DNA from: Deltaproteobacteria bacterium
GTDB taxonomy: Bacteria; Myxococcota_A; UBA9160; UBA4427
DNA: 62,214 nt
Assembly: GCA_002691205.1 (NCBI GenBank)
Contig: NZHD01000079.1
Location: 1 to 62,214, forward strand
Reading direction: 5' to 3'
Shown here: positions 1-6,911 of the stretch, in pieces
How the letters are laid out: every line of letters begins with the position of its first letter
How positions within the stretch are numbered: the stretch's first letter is position 1
The notes under the pieces: generated by a model
Seen by the model: only the letters and a program-made list of their open reading frames with translations
What the model was told of the DNA's origin: nothing
Databases searched by the model: none
Position numbers and translations under genes: made by a program

Positions 1-90
1 CAGCCGGACAAGAGCCCTCAGCCGGACGAGAGCCCTCAGCCGGACAAGAGCCCTCAGCCGGACAAGAGCCCTCAGCTGGACAAGAGCCTC
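1..90. repeat. 18-base tandem repeat, five units, cut by window edge
   Basis: Five back-to-back units close to CAGCCGGACAAGAGCCCT fill the left edge. Unit 2 carries one A-to-G change and unit 5 two C-to-T changes. The true copy number is unknown because the array runs out of the window. The period is a multiple of three, so all plus-strand frames stay open: (QPDKSP)n, (SRTRAL)n or (AGQEPS)n. This suggests a coding repeat, but the frame cannot be fixed from five units. Confidence 0.95.
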
Positions 91-93
91 TGA
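1..93 (+). CDS. C-terminal end of a hexapeptide-repeat protein (partial, frame uncertain)
   Basis: In frame 1 the repeat reads QPDKSP, QPDESP, QPDKSP, QPDKSP, QLDKSL and stops at TGA 91-93, exactly where the repeat ends. A proline-rich charged tail like this is typical of low-complexity C-termini. The upstream part lies outside the window. The third frame, (AGQEPS)n, stays open to a TAG at 159-161 and is a real alternative; it would run antisense to the neighbouring membrane protein. In frame 1 the 3' end overlaps that convergent gene by 22 bases. No function can be assigned. Confidence 0.35.
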   Translation, partial: QPDKSPQPDESPQPDKSPQPDKSPQLDKSL

Positions 94-470
94 TTTCCGA
101 TGACGTAGTTAAAGAGGCCCAGAGAATCCATCAGGAGAGTGAAGCAGATCGTGATGACTAGGGTGCGAAGCCAGAACCCATAAAGACCGTGGCTAGGCGA
201 GTCTTGTCGACCTCTTACGAGATAAAAAAGCATCGGTGTCCAAATGGTGAGATGAATGAGGCCGAGTAGGGGTGTGAACCCGACAAGGGAGTAAAGGCCC
301 ATCATGCCGATGAGAGTTCCTGACCAAGCTGAAAAAATCCATCGAGCAGAGATATGGCGAAGTAAAAAGAAGAAGCTCATGCCATTGATAGCTGAGACCC
401 AATAGATCCACAAAATGAACCAAGAGGGTTGAGCATCAAGGTGCTCGAGAAATGTCAGGCTCGCTTCCAA
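72..470 (-). CDS. Small four-helix membrane protein of unknown function
   Basis: 132 residues, mostly hydrophobic. Predicted membrane segments lie near residues 15-37, 44-66, 67-86 and 98-120, with short charged loops such as VRGRQDSP near 85-92. There is no signal peptide and no recognised catalytic motif. The start is TTG at 470, preceded by a GAGAG-like ribosome site; no good ATG exists near the N-terminus. It lies 47 bases downstream of the selenoprotein gene on the same strand and may be co-transcribed with it. Its last codons fall inside the degenerate last unit of the 18-base repeat, so the end of this gene may have been shaped by the repeat. I do not recognise the family. Confidence 0.65.
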   Translation of the reverse strand: MEASLTFLEHLDAQPSWFILWIYWVSAINGMSFFFLLRHISARWIFSAWSGTLIGMMGLYSLVGFTPLLGLIHLTIWTPMLFYLVRGRQDSPSHGLYGFWLRTLVITICFTLLMDSLGLFNYVIGNQRLLSS

Positions 471-517
471 TGTTTACTCTCGTTTTTCTTTGGGTTCGGC
501 ATGTTGCGTTTGTACTT

Positions 518-1444
518 TTACTCAGCCCCGATACAGGTTCCGCACGCCCCCGTTGTGTGTTGTTCCAAGAATGCTTTTTCGTCCTCAGGTTCTTGATACT
601 GAGGTGTCTCGGATCGCGGAGTTCGAAAGTCGCCTGAGGATTTACTTTTTGACTGTGATCCTCCGTTCATAGGATTCTCTCGCCAGCTTTCATCTGCAGA
701 CCATCGATACGGGAGTCTTTGGATTTCACCCGCAGTTTTGATGTCGACAAATGCATCGAGTGCCTGCATGAGGATTTTCCGCTGCATTTCCTCGTCGCCT
801 TTTTTCCCAGCCGTGTGACCCAGTGGAAAATCGAGGAAAAGGCCGCGGGGTATGCCCACCGACTTCGAAATACTGTGTGCGCTGGTTAAGCAAAGCGTAG
901 GGATGCCCGCCTCTTCTAATTGTCTCGCGATCAGTCCGACCGACTGATGACAGACAGGTCAGACTGGAACGAGAAGAGCGATATCGGCTCTTTGGTCACG
1001 GAGTTGCTGGACCAGAGCCGGCGCGAGCTCTTCACGCACCTTTCGTGCTGAATAGATACCGCCCATAAAGGTCACGGCCTGGGGGGTGAGTCCCCCTAGC
1101 TTTTTCTCGCTTACTAAATTCCGTAGTCCTTCTATCGGAAAGACAATATTCGGATCCGATCGAGCGTCTCTGACATCATAGGCAAAATGAGTGACTCGCA
1201 ATTCGTCGACTGACACTTCTGTGTTGATGAGCCGGTACGAAAGATCGTCTTTAAAATGAAAAGCGCTCTGTCCACGTTGGTAGATGCCGCCGGAGGCAAT
1301 CAAAGCCAATGAAGCTTCTTCGATGGGAATGGAAAGAGGAGTGAAAGGGGGAGAGTCTAGGTTCTCGACCCAACTGTACGGTGGATAGCCCAGGGCCTCG
1401 TAGGTTCGACGCGTATATTCGATGTAGTCCACCGGGTTCGACAT
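518..1444 (-). CDS. GrdB/PrdB-like reductase-family selenoprotein (Sec at residue 162, UGA 959-961)
   Basis: Two ORFs, 962-1444 and 518-958, lie in one frame and are split only by TGA at 959-961. Read as selenocysteine they give one 308-residue protein. Around the site the sequence is LLVPV-U-PVCHQS, with Sec162 and Cys165 forming a U-x-x-C redox motif. This matches the glycine/sarcosine/betaine/D-proline reductase selenoprotein B family, whose members put Sec at this place. Both halves look like that family: FMGGIYSARKVREELAP before the Sec and LDFPLGHTAGK after it. A C-terminal C-x-x-C (C301, C304) could be a second redox pair. I chose ATG 1444 because GAAGGA precedes it; a longer frame reaches 1483. 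A fitting SECIS hairpin follows the UGA. The likely role is a Sec-dependent reductase or thiol oxidoreductase; the substrate is unknown. Whether the genome encodes selA, selB, selC and selD cannot be seen here. Confidence 0.88.
922..961 (-). promoter_or_regulatory. Bacterial SECIS-like hairpin directly after the UGA
   Basis: Numbering the UGA as RNA bases 1-3, bases 14-20 (AUCAGUC) pair perfectly with 26-32 (GACUGAU) around the five-base loop GGUCG at 21-25. Below this, GUCUGU at 7-12 can pair with GCGAGAC at 34-40, with one mismatch and one bulge. The apical loop holds GGUC at 21-24. In E. coli fdhF the SelB-binding loop AGGUCU sits at 21-26, so position and loop sequence both agree. The hairpin lies inside the coding region, as is normal in bacteria. 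Confidence 0.75.
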
Positions 1445-1580
1445 GTGATTTCCTTCGTGGGTCTGGCTCCCAGCAAGGGTCAAAAGATACCGAATCTCTT
1501 ATGTCTCGGTGACTCTTTTCGTAGGCTTTGAGCGCGATGGATCCGACGGTGAGAAAGGATTCGTTAGCCTCCCTCACTGA

Positions 1581-2285
1581 CTACTCACGAAGAAGTGCGG
1601 AACGATATTCAAGATAAAGATATCGAACGAGTTCATATTCAAAGGGTCCGAGTTCTCCGTATCTGAATGCAGTTCCGTCCCGTTCCACGATGACTTCCAC
1701 GGGAAAGACCGCCGAGAGCACAATGGTCAAGTCTCCCAGGATGGCTGTTTCAACCCCCCAAAGCATAAGTCGGTCTGCGACCAATCCGGTACCCGCTCTC
1801 AAGCTCGATGGTCCGAGGATGGGGATCACTAGATAGGGGCCTGCTCCCACGCCATAGTGGCCTAAGGTCTGCCCAAAGTCCTCATCATATCCGTGTATTC
1901 CGATTCGGCTGGCTGGGTCCCAGATTCCAGCGATGCCCACCGTTGAATTTATGATAAAGCGCCCCAGTGTATTTATGCTTTTATGAAAATTAAGCTGAAG
2001 AACGCAGTTTGTGAACACGGTGACTTCATCAAAGTTGCTGAAAACATTTCGAGCTGCCTTGCGAACGGGCGTTGGAACGATGAATCGATATCCGCGAACA
2101 ACGGGCATCAGGACCCAATGGTCAAATCCTGCATTGAAGCGGTAAACATGTCGGTTGAAAGGAGCGATGGGGTCCCATCGCTCTAAGGGGTTTGGGCGTA
2201 CGTCGTTGATTTCTACTTTTTGGGCGAGAGCCGGAGTCGATAGATTTAAAAGCACCATGAGAAAAACCCAAGTAAAAGTTTTCAT
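1581..2285 (-). CDS. mlaA: MlaA (VacJ) family outer-membrane phospholipid transport protein
   Basis: 234 residues. Residues 1-21 form a signal peptide ending ALA-Q. The mature part carries MlaA signatures: NPLERWDPIAPFNRHVYRFN near 32-51, MPVVRGYRFIVPTPVRK near 60-76, FSNFDEV near 83-89, and GHYGVGAGPYLVIPILGPSS near 141-160. MlaA extracts misplaced phospholipids from the outer leaflet of the outer membrane and passes them to MlaC. The usual lipobox Cys is absent, so this version is probably not a lipoprotein. It overlaps the upstream hydrolase by four bases (ATGA), so the two are translationally coupled. No mlaBCDEF genes are in the window. Confidence 0.9.
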   Translation of the reverse strand: MKTFTWVFLMVLLNLSTPALAQKVEINDVRPNPLERWDPIAPFNRHVYRFNAGFDHWVLMPVVRGYRFIVPTPVRKAARNVFSNFDEVTVFTNCVLQLNFHKSINTLGRFIINSTVGIAGIWDPASRIGIHGYDEDFGQTLGHYGVGAGPYLVIPILGPSSLRAGTGLVADRLMLWGVETAILGDLTIVLSAVFPVEVIVERDGTAFRYGELGPFEYELVRYLYLEYRSALLRE

Positions 2286-3646
2286 GACGCCTCTCCTGCC
2301 TTCGAGGCAAGAAAAGCGTCTTGCATTTTTTTGATGTTTTCCTTGAACTCAAGGTTTCCGCAGTGGCCACCCCACGGGTAGATCGTTGCACGATCGCCGA
2401 AAGTTTTTTCCAAAAAATCGATATCGCCAGGACCGAGAATGAGATCGTCTGCATTTGTGACGACTTGTATGTTGGATGATTGTTTTAAGAACTTCTGAAT
2501 ATGAGCAAGCCCGGCTCTTGACACCAGTTCTTTTCGACTCAGGTCGAGTCGGGCTTTCCAAAAGGGGAGCAGCAATTCATCGAAGTAGCGCAGGAAAGAC
2601 CATTGCAAGGATGAATTGAAGTAGGGGTCCATGTTGGTGCCTGTTTTGAATTGTGTACCCGGCTCGACGATTTTTCCGCTGCCTGTCATCAGGTCTGCGG
2701 TAAAACTTAAATTTGATGATGAGAGTCTGAAAACGGTTGCGATAGCTCCTTCAAGATCTACATCCGAAGGATGCATCTGCTCGATGGCTCGGTAGAGAAA
2801 ATCACTTCCTAGAGGACTGCGCCCTGATGCGTGTACGTAGTGAACCGCATCACGGAGGCTGCTCGAGACAAGATTGTTGATGCTTTGGTCGCCTTGAGGG
2901 AGCGCTGAGAGATAGAGTTCATCAAGTATGCCGGCAGAGGTATATAAATTAACCGCGGGGTTAATCAGATAGATATGTTGAAAGTCGAAGTCTTTCTGGC
3001 GAGAGTCGATTTCGGCCACAAAAGCAGCCTGTGTGGCTCCAAGGCTGTACCCCATTAAGCCAAAACTCGTGATTTCAATTTTTTTCTCGAGATCCCTACG
3101 AATTAGTTGCATCACGGCTGTGAGATCTTGAGCGTCTTGATTTGGCAGTCCTGGCATTTCGGAAGCCGAAGCCGTTGTTATAAAACTCGGATGTGTGGGT
3201 GAGCTGATGCCGACAGTATGGAAACCGGCTTGATAGAGTGCTCTCATCAAAAAGATAACTTTTGAATCAAAGTGATTCCCTCCCGTCCCTGCGATAATGA
3301 AAACCAAGGGAGCCGGGCCTTTCTGCCGAGCCACTGTGTAATGGAGAGACTGCCCCCCCCAGAAAATCGGTGGGACTGTTCGATCAGGGAAACGTTGGAC
3401 ATTAAAAACTTTGAGGCGGATCTTTTCAGGTAATTGCGCTTGATCCTCCACAGGAGTACCGACGACGGTTGCTAGGTAAGGATTTTTGATGGGGTAGCTG
3501 TAGTTGTCTAAAGCGGGGTGGCTCTCGGCGCCAAGGAAGCGAGGCAAAAAGAATAGGGCGGCCCAAAGAAAGAGCGTAAGCGTTTTTATTTTTGAAATGA
3601 CTGTTTGCATCATCGAAGTAGACTTTTCTTTGTCGTTTATTGTCAT
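2282..3646 (-). CDS. Exported alpha/beta hydrolase coupled to mlaA
   Basis: About 454 residues. A signal-anchor or signal peptide (KTLTLFLWAALFFLPRFLGA) lies near residues 20-40. The hydrolase core starts with PLVFIIAGTGGN (oxyanion region), then has the nucleophile elbow GYSLGA with Ser as probable nucleophile, and HCGNLEF near the C-terminus with the probable catalytic His; NADDLILGP could hold the acid. It is likely an esterase or lipase acting in the periplasm or at the outer membrane. The start is unclear: ATG 3646, or the ATG pair at 3613/3610 just before the hydrophobic stretch. The four-base overlap with mlaA suggests a joint role in envelope lipid handling, which is inference. The family beyond the fold is not recognised. 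Confidence 0.8.
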   Translation of the reverse strand: MTINDKEKSTSMMQTVISKIKTLTLFLWAALFFLPRFLGAESHPALDNYSYPIKNPYLATVVGTPVEDQAQLPEKIRLKVFNVQRFPDRTVPPIFWGGQSLHYTVARQKGPAPLVFIIAGTGGNHFDSKVIFLMRALYQAGFHTVGISSPTHPSFITTASASEMPGLPNQDAQDLTAVMQLIRRDLEKKIEITSFGLMGYSLGATQAAFVAEIDSRQKDFDFQHIYLINPAVNLYTSAGILDELYLSALPQGDQSINNLVSSSLRDAVHYVHASGRSPLGSDFLYRAIEQMHPSDVDLEGAIATVFRLSSSNLSFTADLMTGSGKIVEPGTQFKTGTNMDPYFNSSLQWSFLRYFDELLLPFWKARLDLSRKELVSRAGLAHIQKFLKQSSNIQVVTNADDLILGPGDIDFLEKTFGDRATIYPWGGHCGNLEFKENIKKMQDAFLASKAGEAS

Positions 3647-3704
3647 CAAATAAAGTGTTTGCGAGGTAAGCCTGAGAAAGAGGGACTCTCCGGGATTCGT
3701 CTGC

Positions 3705-4424
3705 TTAGAAAAGGGTTTTTACGATGACAATAAAACCTGAGGAAAATGAAAGGCCTATGATCAGTGGCCGAATGACTGCGCGGGGGATGCGATGATGCAT
3801 GGTGTGGCCGATCCAAAAGCCGAGGGCCATGCTCGGGGAAAGTGCAAAGCCGTTTAGAGCTTGTTCAGGCCCAAAGCGATCGACTGACCATAACGCGAAG
3901 AGAGAAATGCCTGCACCCAATAGAAAATATCCGGCAAGCGTCCCTCTAATTTTTTCGGCTTCAGAGTTTTGGTAGACCAGAGCCATGGGCGGGCCTCCGA
4001 TTGAGGAGATGGTGCCCATGAGCCCGGAAGCGCCTCCGGCTATCAGTGTGGCGGATCTCGTGGGAGTCAGATGAATTCCGGTGCTGCTGAGGAGAGCCGC
4101 GAGCACAACCATGCTACCGAAAGTGAGGTCGAAGAAAACTTGCGAAGTAAAAGCAAGGAAAAACGCTGCGAGGATTGACCCGAGAACTCGTCCAAAGAGG
4201 GCTGTCCAGAGGCCATTGAGGTCAATATGAGCACGGTCTCGATAGGCGGTTAACCCGGTCAGGATAAGGCTCGCAAAAATGAGAGGGCCAGGAACCAGGG
4301 AAGGCTCAACTAAGAGAAGCAATGGTGCAGCGACGAGAGCGAGGCCAAACCCAATGGCACTCTGGAGAGTGGCCGCCAGGGTGCATATGCAGAAAGCGAT
4401 GATGAGATCTGTCGGCTGAAGCAT
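3705..4424 (-). CDS. TauE/SafE-family sulfite/anion exporter-like permease
   Basis: 239 residues with about eight membrane segments. The N-terminal repeat holds AIGFGLALVAAPLLLLVEP and the second half holds GASGLMGTISSIGGPPMALV. This internally duplicated glycine/proline pattern is characteristic of the TauE/SafE family, whose members export sulfite, sulfoacetate or other small organosulfur anions. I chose ATG 4424 because the hydrophobic segment begins directly after it; the frame is open to 4439. It lies between the hydrolase and an MFS gene on the same strand, with about 60-140 bases to each neighbour, so an operon is possible but not required. The substrate cannot be read from the sequence. 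Confidence 0.85.
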   Translation of the reverse strand: MLQPTDLIIAFCICTLAATLQSAIGFGLALVAAPLLLLVEPSLVPGPLIFASLILTGLTAYRDRAHIDLNGLWTALFGRVLGSILAAFFLAFTSQVFFDLTFGSMVVLAALLSSTGIHLTPTRSATLIAGGASGLMGTISSIGGPPMALVYQNSEAEKIRGTLAGYFLLGAGISLFALWSVDRFGPEQALNGFALSPSMALGFWIGHTMHHRIPRAVIRPLIIGLSFSSGFIVIVKTLF

Positions 4425-4562
4425 AGGCCCTCTTCGCAAAAATGCAGAGCGCTACATTACCAGAAAGGCTGAGAATAAAAAATGCACACAGGTGCGGCGG
4501 AGCATTGTTGAACAGCCGTCCACACTTGTCTTTAGTTCCGGGAAAAGAAGTTCATCAAGGGC

Positions 4563-5732
4563 TTAGCTTAGAGAGGATCGTTCGCGAGCTTCGCGTTTGA
4601 GTTCGGAGCGGCCAAGGAGAATGGCAGTCAGCGTTGTGATCGTCATAAAAATGGCCCATCCAAAGAAAAGCCAGAAGGCACCAAAGTTCTGGTATACGGC
4701 TCCACTCCCTAAAGCGACCCCCGCGGCCACCGCTAGACCCGAGGCATTGAGCAGGCCTTGTCCCGATGCCTGATTCTCTCCACTTAGATGCGATGTAGCA
4801 AGTTGGATCGCTGGAGAACCAACCGCATCCGCAATGCCGTGGACGCATAGGATCAGCGTCAAAAGGTAGAGGTTGCTGGTCATACCGTAGGCCGCGACTG
4901 CGGGAACAGAGAGAGCGATGGCCCAGAAGGCGACGGTCATTCCTCCTTTTCGCTCGGCGAGTCGTCCGCCCAGAGGAGCCACAATGATCATAGGCAGAGC
5001 GAAGAGTGTGAGCTGAAAGCCAATGAAAAATTGACTGGCACCTAGGTCGTCTAAATAGATCGCCCAAATGGATTCATAGATCCCAAAGGAACCATAGTAA
5101 CCGACCGCGAGAATAATAAGAGAGACGATTTCTTTTTTAGCGAGCAGATTTCGAATTGAACCTGGAGAGGGCTTTTGGATAACTTGAAGAATATTCACTT
5201 TTAGGAGAAGTGGCATACAGACTATGATAATCGCGCCGCTGATCAGGAATGTGCCCTGAAGGCCTAGGAGTTCACTCATGATGGAACCCAGGAGGGGGCC
5301 AATCAAGAATCCAAACATTTGAAAAGCACTTAGGCGACCTAGAGATTCACCGGTATTTTCGGTATCCGTCAAGATCACGATTCTTCGTGCGGCAGGGAGG
5401 AATGCACCTTCGCCGAGGCCGAAGAGAAAACGTGAAACGATGAAAGAGCTAAGGCTTTCGGAAAAAGCGAGTCCGAACATGGACAACGCCGCACAAAAAG
5501 TGCCGCCCCAGATCAAGAGTCGAGTGTGCCCCTGATCTGCAAAACGAGCTAAGCCGATTTGGGCTGTAAAGGCACTGACAAAACCGGCCCCGCCAATGAC
5601 AGCGATTTCGATGATTTCAAAATCGAATTCACCACGGATTTTAGCGAGCAGCGCGAACATCGAGCCAAAGCTCGAGTCGATGATGGCAGCCATCAAAAAT
5701 AGCGGCAGGAGAGTCTTTGTGCTCTTTTTCAT
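4563..5732 (-). CDS. Major facilitator superfamily transporter
   Basis: 389 residues with twelve predicted membrane segments in two six-helix halves. It contains the MFS loop 2-3 feature (ARFADQGHTRLLIWGG near 65-80) and the equivalent GGRLAERKGGM in the second half near residue 260. FGLGEGAFLPAARRI near 110-125 resembles the MFS motif C region of drug exporters and organic-acid permeases. It is therefore a proton-coupled efflux or uptake carrier; the substrate is unknown. ATG 5732 is the first codon of a natural N-terminus (MKKSTKTLLPLFLMAA). The SDR gene lies 70 bases upstream in the same direction, so the two may share a transcript. Confidence 0.85.
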   Translation of the reverse strand: MKKSTKTLLPLFLMAAIIDSSFGSMFALLAKIRGEFDFEIIEIAVIGGAGFVSAFTAQIGLARFADQGHTRLLIWGGTFCAALSMFGLAFSESLSSFIVSRFLFGLGEGAFLPAARRIVILTDTENTGESLGRLSAFQMFGFLIGPLLGSIMSELLGLQGTFLISGAIIIVCMPLLLKVNILQVIQKPSPGSIRNLLAKKEIVSLIILAVGYYGSFGIYESIWAIYLDDLGASQFFIGFQLTLFALPMIIVAPLGGRLAERKGGMTVAFWAIALSVPAVAAYGMTSNLYLLTLILCVHGIADAVGSPAIQLATSHLSGENQASGQGLLNASGLAVAAGVALGSGAVYQNFGAFWLFFGWAIFMTITTLTAILLGRSELKREARERSSLS

Positions 5733-5802
5733 TGTTATCGGAACACTCGACCTTGCCTAGGGGATGTGATCGCTTGAGAAATAAAGCCGTAAGCTTGAAG
5801 CC

Positions 5803-6681
5803 CTACATCATTGGGAGAGTCGCCAAGTCGAAGGGAAGCTCTCCCTTACCGATACGCTCGGCTCGGTCCTTGAGTGTCGCTTCGGTCTCAGCATGGCCGT
5901 ACATGATCACGAACTGCTTGTTGCGCACTCCTGCGAGAGCATGCTTCGCGAGTTCATCGAGATCCTGAAATTCAAGCGTCATGCCAGCCGCGTTGGCGGC
6001 TTCTTTGAACTGTTCGATAGTTGGGATCGGGCCTGCATCGACTTCGCGCTCGAGCCCAGCGGGTCGATTGCGTGCCGTTGTCCATATGCCGGTGTCGAGC
6101 ATGCCTCCGGAGGGGTAAAAAATAGAAGCCCTCAAGTTAGTTTTTTCCATCTGGAGTTGAGCGTCCAAGCACTCAGTGAGGGTTGAAACAGCCGCTTTAC
6201 TTGAGGCGTAGACAGATTGATAAGGAAGAGGCGAGATGCCACCGTCCCCCGAAGAGGTATTAATCACGTGCCCCTCGTGGCCGGATGAAATCATGCGCGG
6301 CACAAAGGCGTGGATGCCGTGAATGACACCCATAACATTCACGCCGTGTACCCAAGTCCAGTCATTCGGAGTGGTCTCCCAGACATTGGCCGATGGGGCC
6401 GCAACTCCCGCATTATTGAAGAGCAGGTGGCAGTCGCCGTGGGTGTCGTATACGTAATCCGCCAAGGCATCCACTGAAGCTTTGTCCGACACATCGGTGA
6501 CTCGTCCAGAGACTTCAGCCCCCGAGTCGCTCAGCTCTTTGACGCAGGCGTCCAGGACAGGCTCTTCGACATCGCCAACAACCACTTTGGCACCCTCTGC
6601 CAGTAAAGCCTTTGTGAGAGCCTTCCCGATGCCGCCGGCCCCACCTGTCACAACAGCAATTTTGCCTGAGATATCATTCAT
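5803..6681 (-). CDS. Short-chain dehydrogenase/reductase (SDR)
   Basis: 292 residues, classical SDR. The cofactor motif TGGAGGIG lies at about 12-19, NNAGVA near 89-94, the catalytic Ser in NTSSGDGG near 140-147, and Tyr-x-x-x-Lys (YASSK) near 158-162. Gly-rich spacing and the acidic residue at the end of beta-2 (VVGDVEEP) suggest NAD(H) preference. It oxidises or reduces an alcohol/ketone pair; the substrate is unknown. ATG 6681 has AGGAG eight bases upstream. It is divergent from the FadH-like gene across a 230-base region that holds an imperfect palindrome (GTTC-AATTG-GAAC at 6725-6737), so the two could be co-regulated. Confidence 0.9.
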   Translation of the reverse strand: MNDISGKIAVVTGGAGGIGKALTKALLAEGAKVVVGDVEEPVLDACVKELSDSGAEVSGRVTDVSDKASVDALADYVYDTHGDCHLLFNNAGVAAPSANVWETTPNDWTWVHGVNVMGVIHGIHAFVPRMISSGHEGHVINTSSGDGGISPLPYQSVYASSKAAVSTLTECLDAQLQMEKTNLRASIFYPSGGMLDTGIWTTARNRPAGLEREVDAGPIPTIEQFKEAANAAGMTLEFQDLDELAKHALAGVRNKQFVIMYGHAETEATLKDRAERIGKGELPFDLATLPMM

Positions 6682-6911
6682 CGGTGTTCTCCTAAAAGTG
6701 GATCGAAAAGAAATATGAAAATAAGTTCAATTGGAACAACGGGGATTGAGTCGAAAGGGGCATTTCATCAGCGAGCCATCAGTGTACCCTTTCTCGTGCC
6801 GATGGCCCGAGCGTGGGTGGCACTGTTTTGAGTCAGCTCGACTTGGTGCGAAACGGCGAAAGGCTTTGGTGATGACCGTCGAGGATCGTTTCTTTTAAAG
6901 GGGTCTGACGT

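Noticed and set aside
1-90. CRISPR array
   Set aside because: Units are contiguous without spacers and keep a coding period of 18 bases.
518-1483. Reading the region as two separate genes or a pseudogene
   Set aside because: Both frames coincide, the single break is UGA at the exact Sec site of the family, and a SECIS-like hairpin follows.
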